64,000 bases of DNA. Origin: Ilyonectria destructans (taxonomy: Eukaryota > Ascomycota > Sordariomycetes > Hypocreales > Nectriaceae). A program made the translations under genes and the position numbers. The stretch's first letter is position 1. Each line of letters opens with the position of its first letter. The DNA lies in the NCBI GenBank assembly GCA_020740775.1, contig JAHEWK010000004.1, forward strand, positions 3,162,001-3,226,000, in the 5' to 3' direction. Below the pieces are notes generated by a model. The model did no database searches. It saw nothing but the letters and a program-made list of their open reading frames with translations, and was not told the DNA's origin. Shown here piece by piece: positions 43,260-54,510 of the stretch.

Positions 43260-44827
43260 CTACAATCTTGCTGACCTCCTCAAGACTCTCTTCACGTAAG
43301 AATGACCCTCATCTGGAACTAAGTGATCTATATCTTTTGTGTTGACGTAGCGAGGATGAGCATCTCGCATCAAGTCAGTGATACCACACAAGCGCATGGT
43401 AGTCTCGACCTCGTCTTTGATAACTGTTTCCAGAGTTAGCAGGGGCCATGCAATCTTGAACCGTTTTGCTTACTCTCAATTGCGCGCTCAATGCCCTCCT
43501 CGCCATATCCAAGAGCGAACAGGAAGGATCTGCCGAACCCCACGGCAGAGGCCCCCAGGCAAATGGCTTTCACAACGTCTGAGCCTCGGCGAAATCCGCC
43601 ATCGACCAATATTTCCATGGCTCCGAGAACCTCAGGGCAGCTCTTGTGCAACTCAAGCAGAACAAGTATCGCGGGAGGAGCATTATCCGCTGCTCTACCT
43701 CCATGGTTACTCAGAACCACCCCGTCGCAGCCGATTTCATACGCAGTCTTTGCATCTTCAGCGCGCTGTATCCCCTTGACTAGAATTGGAACGCTTGTCA
43801 AGCTCCGCAGCCATTTAATATCGTCCCAACTCAAACTGGAGTCGATGAACGACGAGGCCAGACGGGCAAAACCAGCACCCTTCGCGTCCTTGCCTCCGAC
43901 AGATATTTTGATGCCAGCGATTGCCTGGGTCTCCGCAGAGCGTACACGTTCGTCTTCTTCGCGTTTTGGCACCACCGGGACGTCGGCTGTGACAAAGATG
44001 GCTTTGATCTTGCCCGAGGCCACCACTTGCCGAACTGCAGCCTCAGATTGCTTGCGATCTTTGTTCACATACAGCTGAAAAAAGGCATGCTTCGCTGTTT
44101 CTTCGAGGATTTCGGAGTATGGGTAGGAAGATGGTGTCGCGAAACAGTGGATGATGCCTCCAGCCGCCGCTCCTCGTGCTAATGTGAGCTCGCCTTCGGA
44201 GCCGCCAGTCTTTGCGCCGCCCGTTGGAGCGATGTAAACAGGTAGGTCCAACTTGCACCCAAACAGAGTCGTGCTTGTATTGACACTGGAGACATTGCGC
44301 ATCACAGCAGGTCTCAACCAGACTCTCTTCAGAAATTCCCTGTTTGCGTCCCTCGTGATGTTGTCATTGGAGCCGCTGTGGATGAATGCCATCGACTTCC
44401 TAGACAGGCTTGTCGCCGCCGCCGCTTCAAAATCATCCAAGTTGATAATGTCTTCAAGCTGCGTCTTTCCTTTAGCCTCGTCGACTTGAGGAGTGGTCAT
44501 GGCATTGGCATTCTTCCATTCGTCGGTGATGCTGGACGCATCAAGTGTTCCGATGTGTGCCTTTGCGTCAAGCGACCGTCGAATCAGAGAGGGTGCGTGG
44601 ACCTCATTGTATGTTGAGGAAGCATCTCGTCCCGCGTATTGGTATATGACTTCAAATATTTATTAATCTCTGGCTCCAAATTTTATTTGCGTGTGCATAC
44701 TTTCTGGTCCTCCAGGGTGCTCGGGCGCGAACGCTGTCATGTCGAATACTTCGCCATCCACAACAACCCAGACATCATCCGTCTTATTGTGTCTGGCGAC
44801 TTCAGATGCCGTAATTGTTTCTCCCAT
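43260..44827 (-). CDS. Cytochrome b5 - FMN-dependent 2-hydroxyacid dehydrogenase (flavocytochrome b2 family)
   Basis: Three exons (44827-44701, 44649-43474, 43423-43260) give 488 residues; the heme domain is visible only after splicing. The cytochrome b5 part is residues 1-70: TASEVARHNKTDDVWVVVDG, heme His37 in PEHPGG and His60 in EVHAPSLI. The FMN TIM-barrel follows from about 100, with YIAPTGGAKTGG, FFQLYVNKDRKQ, VLVKGIQ-like ILVKGIQRAEDA, the catalytic His/Arg block DGVVLSNHGGRAADNAPP and ILVDGGFRRGSDVVKAI. The family oxidises L-2-hydroxyacids (lactate, mandelate) and passes electrons from FMN to heme. There is no mitochondrial presequence, unlike classical yeast lactate dehydrogenase, so it may work in the cytosol. 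In this cluster mandelate or a hydroxymandelate is the favoured substrate, by inference. Confidence 0.92.
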
Positions 44828-45669
44828 TTCGTCTTCTGAGGCTTAATAATGAGATGCAGGTGCTAGATGTCCACTGTTCGTATCATAGGCAAGCTGTTTG
44901 AGGCAGGGGATGATTTGACGATGAGTCGAATTGAAAACAACCAAGTTCTTCTGGATGGGACAATCCCAATCGCATCTGTCGCTGGTGCCCGCGTCCCACC
45001 ATACACATCACTGGTATTACTATTCCGAAGAAAGTCGGCCAGATTTCAGGGCTCTTGGCTCCACCCACATGCGCCCTTCACAGGAATGGCAAATTGGACT
45101 CGGATCTAGACCATATTCCGATTACGATACTTCCGCCACTTTTCAATCCAAGGGAGGCATGGTTGTCTGGATACGGTTCCCCGAGCACACCGTGTGAAGG
45201 AGCAGCCTGTGGAGACAATGGCATGACCGGTTACATCGTCATACTTCATCCATGTGGAAAACGGCAAATGACTACGAATCAGAATTGAGTTTTGTCTACA
45301 GCCTAGTGAAAGTTTAGCAGGCATTTCCTAAATTTGAACGGAACTGCGGTTACCATGGCTGTAGTGTCGTTCCGGACGATGCCCGGAACGAGTGGGGCCA
45401 CCTCCGCGAAGTTGCACCATGTTTCCGTCGGACCTGGGCGATGTCCCTAGGTGAGCTGTGAGGCTCTCTGCATTTTCTGAGCATGGTTTGAGATGACTTC
45501 AATGGTCGTTTATTTGGGGTAGATTATCTTAACTAGGATGTCATTGTGGGCAACTGAACCTACTGTTTAAAGGTCCATCTTCCGCCAACAAACCAACAAG
45601 AGGAAGTCAATGCGGTAGTACATCCCAATCACCTCTCTAATCGTTAAACATCTTTATTGAAAATCCATC
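44828..45669. other. Divergent promoter region between flavocytochrome and FAD-oxidase genes
   Basis: Shared upstream region of two cluster genes on opposite strands. The short open frames here have no domain. It is rich in CGGAA/TTCCG elements (separate entry). Confidence 0.45.
45023..45584. promoter_or_regulatory. CGGAA/TTCCG elements including a perfect inverted repeat
   Basis: Half-sites: TTCCG at 45023, 45116, 45131, 45370, 45423 and 45580; CGGAA at 45340 and 45384. The strongest element is a perfect inverted repeat, with arms CGTTCCGG (45368-45375) and CCGGAACG (45383-45390) around a 7-bp spacer. Eight half-sites in 562 bp compare with about one expected by chance. Confidence 0.5.
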
Positions 45670-47246
45670 ATGTCTGCAGCACCACCCCGCTATTCTACTC
45701 GTGCTGAGTATCCTTCAAAAGTCCTAATTCGCGGGACCCCAGAGTATGAGCGATGCCGGCAGAACAATCCATCCGCAGACACTCCATCTCGATACCCGCA
45801 GGAGATCCATGTCGTCGAAACACCCAATGACATTTCCCTTGCCCTCAAGCGAGCGACTGAACTTGGTGTTCCTGTGGGAGTCCGCTCATCAGGCCACATT
45901 TTCAACTTGCCTAATCTCATCGACGGTGGCATCTTGATTGACACGACGAATCTAAACCGAAGCATTGAATATGATTCCATCACAGAGGAAATTTGCTTTG
46001 GCCCTGCTTGTCGCGTTGAAGAGCTTGCCGCTAGGCTCAAGGACATCAACCGATTCTTCCCCCATGGTCATGCTCCTACAGTTGGCTCTGGCGGCTTCCT
46101 CCTGGCTGGCGGTCAGGGATGGTTTGTCCGAGGCTGGGGCGCTACCAACCAGACATGGATCAACAAGATCGAAATGGTCGTTCCCGATGGCCGAACCGTC
46201 ATCGCAAGTCGCACCGAGAATCGCGATCTTTTCTGGGCTGCTCGCGGCAGCGGCTTGGGTTTCTTTGGAGTTATCACCCGCTTCTGGGGAAGAACCATCA
46301 AGACGTCGCTAATGTGGGAGAGAATCCTGAAATTCAATATCAACAGCGACAACTACATGGCGCTCATGAGCTGGGCCATTGAACGTGGTCGCGACACCCC
46401 CAAGTATGGCACGGATCTGAACCTCACCATCGACTACCCCGAAAAGTATGACCCTTCATACACTACGGACGCCATCCCGATTAACGGGAAACTTACAATG
46501 TCGCTGAATCTGCTTTGCTACACCGATACGATCAGAGAGGCCCGCACCCTGTTGAGCGCTTACGACAAGATGACGCCTGAAGTTCAGGCGGCGCTGTTAG
46601 AGATGCATCCCGTGCAGCCGAGGACAGTTGAGCAGGTATTTGCACGGAAGCGCCGCTTCCTCGGTAATGATAGCAGAGACCGATGGCAGATCAACAGCAT
46701 CATGAATGATCCCGATGTTCCTCTTGAGAGAGTGAGTAAAGTCTCTCAACCAACCAAACTCCGCTAATTCTGTTTAGTTGCTGGAAGCGATCAAGCCCGC
46801 AATGCTGGAGCTGCCCACCAGAACCTCATCTGTGTTCCTGTGCCATTGCGACATTGTCCCCGATGAGGAAGATGCCGCCCTTAGTCTGCCCCAAGACTTG
46901 TACATCTCTACCATTACCGGATGGACGGATCCTAGAATGGAGCCTGCCATTTACCAGCCTATGCGTGATCGATACAGGCGAGCTTTCCCTGTCGCCATCG
47001 GCATGTATATCACGGAGCTGGATGTTAACTGCGACGATGCCAATGTAAGAGCCCCATGCTGCAGAAGCTCAATGGCAATGTCCCTTACTAATGTTTAATC
47101 AGACCAAGGTCATGAGCGATACTGCTCTCGCCAAATTTCTCAAGATCCGAGAGAAGTGGGATCCTAAAGAGTTGTTCCCCAATTATAAGAAGTTTGTCAA
47201 GGCCCACGACAAGATCAACCGCCTTCAGAATAAGGCGCAGCTGTAA
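45670..47246 (+). CDS. FAD-linked oxidase (BBE/GOOX-like, FAD_binding_4)
   Basis: Three exons (45670-46731, 46778-47044, 47103-47246) give 490 residues. The FAD domain shows VPVGVRSSGHIFNLPN, where His is the expected covalent FAD anchor. It is followed by GGILIDTTNLNRSIEYD, FPHGHAPTVGSGGFLLAGGQGW and WAARGSGLGFFGVITRF. The C-terminal segment WDPKELFPNYKKFV is the usual family end, though without the BBE-type N-Y-x-N motif. The second flavin anchor Cys of bicovalent berberine-bridge enzymes is not found where expected, so flavin attachment is probably single. No signal peptide, hence likely intracellular. Such oxidases act on alcohols, phenols or hydroxylated rings with oxygen. The exact substrate is open; position in the cluster suggests an aromatic intermediate. 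Confidence 0.87.
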
Positions 47247-47570
47247 ACTAGTCCCCAGAAACCTACATTCCTATCTATTATTACAATCAATCAACCGAAA
47301 TCTCTCTTGAGCATAAATTTGGGCGGTGAAGAAGCATGAGTTGAAGATATTTGACACCGTAACTCCCGCTTTGTGCAAATATTCGTACCTCACCAACACC
47401 GAGTCCCAATCCTTGACGTCTAAGATTTGAAGTCAAAGCTCCATGAAATGGTTCTAAGATCCTGACGGGGTAATGAGTTTGAATCCTACATTCAAGCTAA
47501 TGACAGTAAACGGCATAACGTATAAAGTATTACTTGAACTAAATCTAAGCCTAAGTGTCGTCTACATACT
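47247..47570. other. Short interval between convergent genes
   Basis: 3' ends of the FAD oxidase (plus) and UbiD gene (minus). No feature seen. Confidence 0.4.
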
Positions 47571-49240
47571 TTAAACATCATCGAATCCCATCGCTGTCCA
47601 ATTCGCCTTCACCTTGCTCTTCACTTCCTCTGGATACGATGTCTCGAAATCCACCGAACTAAACGTTTTCCGGCCCTCATATTCCATGGGGAATAAGCAG
47701 TCTGATATCGCCTTGCCGCCGGTCGTGACAGTCCCAGTCCCATGAGACATGTAAGGAGTCATGGGGAAGCTTGGCACGTCTTCGAATACGTACTCGTCTT
47801 GACCTGGGCGACATCTTGTCACCAAGGCCCACATGACGTCTTTGAAGTTGTAGATGTCCACATCTTCCCCAAAGAGTAGAATGCGGTTGAACAACATGGA
47901 GCTCTTGTTGTTGTAGACAATCTGGCCTAGCTTTGAGCAGAAGTCCTTCGAATTTGTCTTCAAGCTTGTGAGCTTTTTTGTGTCCACTTGCAGAGCGCAC
48001 CAGTTTGCCATGGTCTCAAGAGGGGCGACGGCGTCATTAATAGGCAGATCGTGGTTTTTGCAAAGCGTTAGTAGCTCGGCCGACGCCATAGATGCGGTGA
48101 CATGCTATTCAATTGGTTAGAAACGGGTAATAAATATGCAAGGAATACGATGAGCCTCACTGATTCGTCCGTGATCCTCCCAGGAACAGATACCGGCAGA
48201 ATGGGATCATCTCGGTATGTAATAGCGTTGACTGTAAAAAGCGGATGCATGTGTCTATCGCCGTCGAAATGCAACCCCAGGTAGTCTTCAAATGGACCTT
48301 CAAGCGCCTTGTCCTTCAACGAAAAAGTTCCCTCGAGAACAATTTCACTATTGGCAGGCACAAGCAGGTCGCTCAGCTCACACTTGACGAGGTCCAAGGG
48401 CTTTCCAACCATGGCACCAACGTATTCGGCTTCTGAGACTCCCTCTGGGACAGGTAGAGCTGCAGCTAGGCTTGCGGCTGGCGGAATTCCCAAGGCCAAG
48501 GCCCATGGCATTTCGTCTTTCCCTTCTTTCAGCCACTTGTCGCGAATAATAGAGTTGTGTTGCCCTGTTCCGACAAGACAGACCAGTCGTCTCTTGTCAT
48601 GAATCATGCCTCGAAAAATTGACCAGTTCGTCCATGATTTGTCTGGTGATTGCAAAATATGAACGCCATATGTTTGCAAATATTTTCCTCCATCTCCTTG
48701 ATGAAGTAAGGGCGCTGGGAGTTTATGCAAGTCAATGTCGTCTCCGAAAATCTTGTTCTGTTTACAGGGACCGCTGGCTAAAACATTGGGCTGTAGCAGA
48801 GGCTTGTTCTTCGCGGATTGCGTCCTCTCCAGGATGGCTTTCCAGCTGGAACTGGGAGGCAAGCCGAGATTTCGTGCGATGCGGCCATATTTCTCTTCTT
48901 CGCTGGCGCGTAAGCTGGCAGCGTTCCCAAACATTCTCCACAGGCCATTGCGGGCACCTCTGACATTGTTAAAGAGTGGCGCTTTCCCGTTTACTTCGCT
49001 GACTCTTCTTACAATAGCGCCAACTTCAAGATGCGGATCGATCTCTTGATTAATTTCTGCGAGATCGTTGTCTTGGCGCAAAACGTCAACAAAGGTGCGG
49101 AAATCGAGCTGTGCGGCAATCTCCTGCTGTTGCGATTCGAGCGTGCTCTTTTGTCGAACCGACAAAGTCTGAACGTTCATATTGAAAAGCCTGGGACGTA
49201 TCCGTTGGGCTAAGAGGAGTTTTTGGGTTGTACGATACAT
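47571..49240 (-). CDS. UbiD-family prenyl-FMN-dependent (Fdc1-like) decarboxylase
   Basis: Two exons (49240-48161, 48104-47571) give 537 residues. A basic, hydroxylated N-terminus (YRTTQKLLLAQRIRPRLFNM) suggests a mitochondrial presequence, as in yeast Fdc1. The prenyl-FMN-binding region DGGKYLQTYGVHILQSPD and WTNWSIFRGMIH carries the catalytic Arg (210), and LEGPFEDYLG the catalytic Glu (314). In characterised fungal Fdc1 the third acid of the Glu-Arg-Glu network is Glu followed by Met; here it is Asp319-Tyr320. The metal-site and C-terminal regions are complete (DAVAPLETMANWCALQVDT, LVTRCRPGQDE). The family reversibly decarboxylates aromatic or acrylic acids with prenylated FMN. A UbiX gene diverges 453 bp away, so cofactor and enzyme are probably co-expressed. 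Confidence 0.93.
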
Positions 49241-49372
49241 GGCGAATCCCCAGCTGTGATTTCAATATGCCAGAAAAGATGCTGTGAATGGGATTCCAAA
49301 ATTCCAGCGATTTCCATTGCAAATATTGCCAATCGCCACCAGTCTCCAGGTATTCGTACCCATTCCGAGAAC

Positions 49373-49662
49373 AGATTCCCGATCTTCTTTGGGTGGCGAT
49401 AAGGTAGTTGGGCTGCTAAACTAGTCACAGGAACCGGTTCCGAAGCTTAGGAACGGAGTCATGGAGATCGGAAGCGGTCCGCTTCATGTCCGACCCACAG
49501 CCAGATCCGATAGGAAATACAAGTGTAAGATTAATCTGCAGACGGCACGGGTAATGCAATCGGGAGTTTACTCATGCTTGATTATCCCGAATAGGTCAGC
49601 CAAGATAGAGGAAGCAAGACAGAAAGTTCTTTGAGTGCCATTCTTAAGCTCGACGTATTCCG
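49373..49662. promoter_or_regulatory. Divergent UbiD-UbiX promoter elements
   Basis: TTCCG at 49373-49377, 49438-49442 and 49658-49662; CGGAA at 49469-49473. Two palindromes are present: GGAACCGGTTCC (49430-49441) and GAAGCGG-T-CCGCTTC (49471-49485). Both contain CGG/CCG triplets of the Zn2Cys6 kind and lie midway between the two start codons. Confidence 0.45.
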
Positions 49663-49693
49663 AAGACGACAGTGTAGACCTTATTCTACTACA

Positions 49694-50509
49694 ATGCAGA
49701 CAAGGTGTCTACGAAGGGTGGCTATCGCCATTCCACGAATTCAGTCAATACGGCCAGCTGTAATCGATCTCCCAATTCTACCTGGCTTCAGGCTACAAGC
49801 TAGGAAATACTCCAGTCAATCAGCCGAAGCACCAGCTGCCAGCAATCCAAGAGTAGCGTCATGGCCAACACAACACGGTCGGGCATCGCATATGCCAGGC
49901 AGGCCGCGTAGGATTGTGATAGGCATCACTGGCGCAACGGGAACAGTTTTTGCCGTCCGAATCCTTTCCATCCTACGCGAGCTCGGTATTGAGACACATC
50001 TCGTCATCAGCAAGTGGGCGCTGGCAACACTAAAATATGAGACTTCCCTGACGGAATCAGACATTCGGGGTCTCGCCACTGTGAACTACACGGCGAAAGA
50101 TTTATCGGCACCTATCGCATCGGGCTCATTCCAACATGATGGCATGATGATTGTGCCGTGCAGCATGAAGACGCTGGCTGCGGTGCGCTCCGGGTTTTGC
50201 GACGACCTGATTTCTCGGGCTGCAGATGTCAGTCTCAAAGAAGGCCGTCGCTTGATGATGGCTGTACGTGAGACTCCACTGAGCGATATCCACCTCGATA
50301 ACATGTTGTTCCTACGACGCGCTGGCGCTGTGATATTCCCGCCAGTTCCGGCCTTCTATCACCGGCCCGAGAGTCTGGATGATTTGATTGACCAAAGCGC
50401 TGGAAGGATGTTGGATATGATGGGCATTCATACTGATGGGTTTGAGAGGTGGGAGGGATTCCGAAGGGATAACACAGGGCCTGTTAGGGTAGCGGCTCAA
50501 ATGTCTTAA
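49694..50509 (+). CDS. UbiX/PAD1-type flavin prenyltransferase
   Basis: A single exon gives 271 residues from ATG 49694 (ACTACAATGCAG); an upstream in-frame extension has only non-ATG starts. The first about 80 residues are basic and Ser/Arg-rich (QTRCLRRVAIAIPRIQ...ARKYSSQSAEAP), a likely mitochondrial presequence. The core has the FMN loop RRIVIGITGATGTVFAVRIL, SGSFQHDGMMIVPCSMKTLAAVRSG and the C-terminal LLFL-like block LDNMLFLRRAGAVIFPP, then PAFYHRPESLDDLIDQSAGRMLDMMGI. UbiX enzymes join dimethylallyl phosphate to FMN to make the cofactor required by UbiD enzymes. Divergent pairing with the UbiD gene is the classic PAD1/FDC1 arrangement. It converges with the Zn2Cys6 gene, 103 bp apart. 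Confidence 0.95.
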   Translation: MQTRCLRRVAIAIPRIQSIRPAVIDLPILPGFRLQARKYSSQSAEAPAASNPRVASWPTQHGRASHMPGRPRRIVIGITGATGTVFAVRILSILRELGIETHLVISKWALATLKYETSLTESDIRGLATVNYTAKDLSAPIASGSFQHDGMMIVPCSMKTLAAVRSGFCDDLISRAADVSLKEGRRLMMAVRETPLSDIHLDNMLFLRRAGAVIFPPVPAFYHRPESLDDLIDQSAGRMLDMMGIHTDGFERWEGFRRDNTGPVRVAAQMS

Positions 50510-50612
50510 TTGTAATGACCGTCATCGCGTTCCCGATGAATAGATACCATACATTGTGTTAATTTACGTGTACATGATGTAGTAAATATGTCGTCATTAA
50601 TCCTTGATGATG

Positions 50613-53139
50613 TTAAAACGGTCCTTCCGCAAAGAATATGTTCTCGTCGCCCATCGGCCAGTTCGATAGAAGTGACTCGGACCATCCCAATTGCAAGTCA
50701 TTCTCGGGAATCGCACCCATAGCTGTGCTAAACGGATTGGAAATATTGCCATCGACAGGTGGTAGGAAATTGGAGCCTTGGCCAGTGAAGCGACCCTTCC
50801 AGTTTGATCTCAACGCGCTGGTGTTCTGTACATATTTGACAGCATGTGGCATCGAAGGCTCGGGCTCGCCAAGATGGATCCTGGGGAAGTGGTTATTCAT
50901 GTCGGGAAGGTTGTCTGATAGCAAGTTGAGAGTGACTAGCGTTCCACGCATTTCTGAGAGTCTCTTCCATAACCTACGGGAGGCCCGTGATGTGTTCGCG
51001 TATCTACCAGAGACTGTAAGGGTCATCCGAAAGATTTGGCTAACAGAGTCAACAAAGTCGACGGACAGGCTGCTGGCTAGAGACGCGTGATTCTGCTTTA
51101 CGTATGCAACCAACAGAAAGAACAAGGCACAGGCAGATGCCAGAAGGTGCTGGTAGTAAGGATGTTGCATGCGATAAATATCCGTAGTGGTGTCCAGTGT
51201 GAAGAGAACGTTGACCATGTGTGACACGAGGTCAAGTGCAGGGCGGAGTTGTTCTCTACCAGTCTCCACCTCCGACGCGGCAAAAAAGCCAGGTCGCAAA
51301 AGATAACTGCGGATAGAGTCTGCACGAAGGTGCAGGATAATAGCCCAGGACGGAGGGCGAGCTGATGGATTCGAATGCCAGGTTCCAAAGTTGCTGAGCG
51401 ATTGGTTGCCCACGGCCTTCTTTCGCCACTGCTCAACCTGGAAGTTCATCACATCGAAGGCATCCTGATCTTCGTATCTTTCTCCTCTTGCAGCGCACGA
51501 GATGGGCTCGTTGAATTTGTCGCTTATGAGGATAAAGGCCAGCATGGCCTTCAGATATGGGTTTTTGATCTGCCATTGACCCAGGATTGTTAGGGCCAGT
51601 TTAGAACTGTTGGAGGTCATTACTTACAGATGATTTGGGTAGTGGTTCGAAGCTGGAATGTTGGAAGTTTGATGGGAGCCCTGTCGAAGCACTCCATTGG
51701 CGGTCGAGGGTCACAACGCTGCACATGATGATGCTGGTCTCCGTGCGTTCAGCTTCCGAGTCCAAGACATGCCTCGAGACATCACCATTGTGAAATCCCA
51801 GTTCCATCAACACCCGCCCGGCTATACCGCACATCCGCCATGCAGACCGTGTCATGTCTTGGAAGAAGAAGTATAGAGCCTGTGATACTCGAAGTCAAAA
51901 GCCGTTCTCGGTGGGAATTGATGCAGATTTCTTACCGCTAGCAAGATGATTTTCACATCTTTGATGCTAGATGCAGGCGATACCACTTTGGCATTAACAA
52001 TGTCCTGGAAGCTGGACTGCAGAATGCCCTCAATGTCGGAGTTGCCACTGGACAGTGTTGACTCAGCACGCAAAGCAATGGCCAGAGCAAGGTTCAAAAT
52101 GAGAAGGTCGTTTTCATCCGAGCCGGGCACTGGCCGTCTAGGAGAGTAGTCTCGTGGGTCAGAATGCGCCGGCGCTTCGCCCGTGTACCAGACTCGAGTT
52201 TTGCACATGAGATCGTCTAAATTCACCATCGGATGGTACTCCCCAACGACTTCTTGGTAGACAAACAGAAGACGCGCGGCTTCTTGCAAGTTCATAAGTG
52301 ATCGGAATCGCTGGAGCTGCAAATTATCTCTTCGGTTGCGAGGTGGCAATGGGTCCTTGCTTCGTCCGCCGCCATCAACACCCGCAATGCCACTGTCATC
52401 ATCAGAGGCCTCCTCATCCTCGATGCTTGCTAGTTGCGGGCGCTGTGAGGGCGATGTTGAAGAGCTTCCCTCTCGAATTTTCATCTGGGCCATATTCAAG
52501 CTGTAGTCGGGACTTGTCGGTCCGTAGAAACGTTGGCTGGCCTGGCGATGGGGTTGTCCATCCGATCCCGCTGTCTCTCTGCCCGAGCCAGGATCAATTC
52601 GTTCGGGGGATTGGGATTGGAAGCCCCCGGGAAGGCTCATTGTCGATGGAATGTTCGGAACCATTGGCTGATTATTGGAAAGCTGGACACGGGATGTCAG
52701 GCTATCGAGTTGGTCTTTGAGACTGGAGACGAGTTCGAGGATGGAGCCTCCGCCGGCACTTCAAAGGGAGGAGTGAGCTCAAGCTGAGTGAATGGGGTAT
52801 TTAATCTTTGGGGGGCAAGAGGCCCAAAATTCGATAATCGACATACCTTGACATGGCCGGGTTCCCTTGCTCATCCAGTTGGTGAGAATTGACCTGATCC
52901 GCATCACTGGCCGAAGCCGGAATATCCGTCCAGTCCCCAGGGCCGGTGCCATTGCTGAAGTTGCAATTTTGTCCTCGGCCAGCACAATGTCCACAGGGAT
53001 GTCGTCCGTCGCATTTCCCCTTTCGTCGCCGACATGCGTCGCAAGCTCTGAGCGCGTAGGGTGCTCGCCGTTTCCCCGAATCGGACCCTCGCTGGGTGTT
53101 TGCGCGCTTCGTCCCCCGAATGTCTATTGGCTCGGCCAT
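50613..53139 (-). CDS. Zn2Cys6 fungal transcription factor (probable cluster regulator)
   Basis: Four exons (53139-52847, 52758-51936, 51879-51628, 51569-50613) join to 774 residues. The zinc cluster is intact with spacing C-x2-C-x6-C-x5-C-x2-C-x6-C (CDACRRRKGKC...CGHCAGRGQNC, residues about 32-60). Exon 2 opens with a heptad-like dimerisation helix (SILELVSSLKDQLDSLTSRV), consistent with binding of paired sites. An acidic, Ser-rich linker (EDEEASDDDSG) precedes the fungal-specific regulatory domain (LYFFFQDMTRSAWRMCGIAG). Similar regulators control PAD1/FDC1 loci in other fungi. Its position inside the cluster and the CGGAA/TTCCG elements in neighbouring promoters suggest it activates these genes; the inducer is unknown. 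An ATG 99 bp upstream is less likely. Confidence 0.92.
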
Positions 53140-54510
53140 TGTCGCTGTTTTGAATGCCCAATAGTGCACGGCGGAAGCCAGGGGTATGGTTGACTGCGTT
53201 TGGTGGCTTCGTTGAGATGCAGACGTGAGGCGGAGCAAGATGGTCGGAAGTAACAGCTAGTGAGACAATGATGACGCAGCAAACTACCCATGAGCAGCTT
53301 CAGGTTTGCATGCAGCCTTGTTGCCCAGCTATCAGTTCCACCAGTCCGAGTCTCCACTCAGAATGATAAGAGGTTCAAGGTCTCCAAGTTCAACAGCTCC
53401 AAGTTGCCTCAAAGCTCGAGCCCGTTCATCGCATGGAAGTGCGGGGAAGAATCGGCCGGCAGACGGCTATCTCACACCCCTTACCCGACGAAGCACACCA
53501 GCCAATAAAGGTTTGGACGGTAATCAACTTGGATGTACGTTTAACGCACTGCGGGGTCCATGATCCGGGTCCCTGGTCGTTTACTTATTAGGAATCAAAT
53601 CCTGGTCATCTGTATCTTATCTGCCATCGATCTCGACACCTGCATTGCATGCTCCTTCGTTGTCCACGATACACGCTGTTCATGACGTTCACAAGAAGGC
53701 GTACGGAGTTAAAAAAGGAATTGAAGGATACAAATTACGGATGTCATGGGGCAGGTATGTTTCTTCATCCATTAACTCAACACACTTCGATTTATCGCAC
53801 CATCACAGATGTACAACACAACACATGAGAGTGCTCATTGCAAATAGCCACGACAAGGCCCATCATCAGTCTACATTCTTTCTCGGTCCATCTTTACCAA
53901 AAGACGGCGAATCATAAAAGATGCTGACTGAGACATTGCATCGATCTGGGATACAGCATGACGGGATTCTCCAAGACCTGGTTGTTGGTGGTGGCAAAAT
54001 AATTGCTCCAGGGTAGCGGGTAGTTGCTAATGTCGGCAAACATTCACTCTATGAAGACCTGATAACGAAGTGGCCTACCCGACTTTACTATTCCAACAGT
54101 TAAAAGATAAAAGTTGGGCTTCAAGTGCTAGGCAAGATTAACATGCATCCAGAATTATCATGATCATCGGGCCAACTCAGTATCATCACACAAGGCTATA
54201 CAAACGCCGTTCCGATGCCCCACCGCGTTCCGAAGAAGCGGAATGACGAGTGGGGGCTTTATCCACACCGACGACGAACAAGGTTGTGATCAAGTCATTC
54301 GCAGCGTATTGGAGACGACGCGTAGAGATAATGGACTCTCGTGGAATACTTGTCTGTTGCTGGTAGTTTGGGTTACATGTCAGGTAGGAGACGAGTCCCT
54401 CCTAAAAAACCGACATTTGACATGTTTCATGCTCCTCAATCATTCACCCTCCTTCACAGCAAAGTGCAAACTCCTCTTCAATTAAGACCTAAGAACCTCA
54501 AGAAATCATC
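53140..54510. other. Divergent intergenic region between regulator and SDR
   Basis: 1.37 kb without a supported gene. One CGGAA lies at 53245-53249 near the regulator start; three more half-sites lie at 54210-54243 near the SDR. Confidence 0.4.
54210..54243. promoter_or_regulatory. CGGAA/TTCCG elements upstream of the SDR
   Basis: TTCCG at 54210-54214 and an inverted pair TTCCG-AAGAAG-CGGAA at 54228-54243, about 270-300 bp before the ATG at 54511. Confidence 0.4.

Noticed and set aside
49631..49693. N-terminal extension of the UbiX protein
   Set aside because: The frame is open, but its first codon is TTG; the ATG at 49694 has good context and a complete presequence follows.
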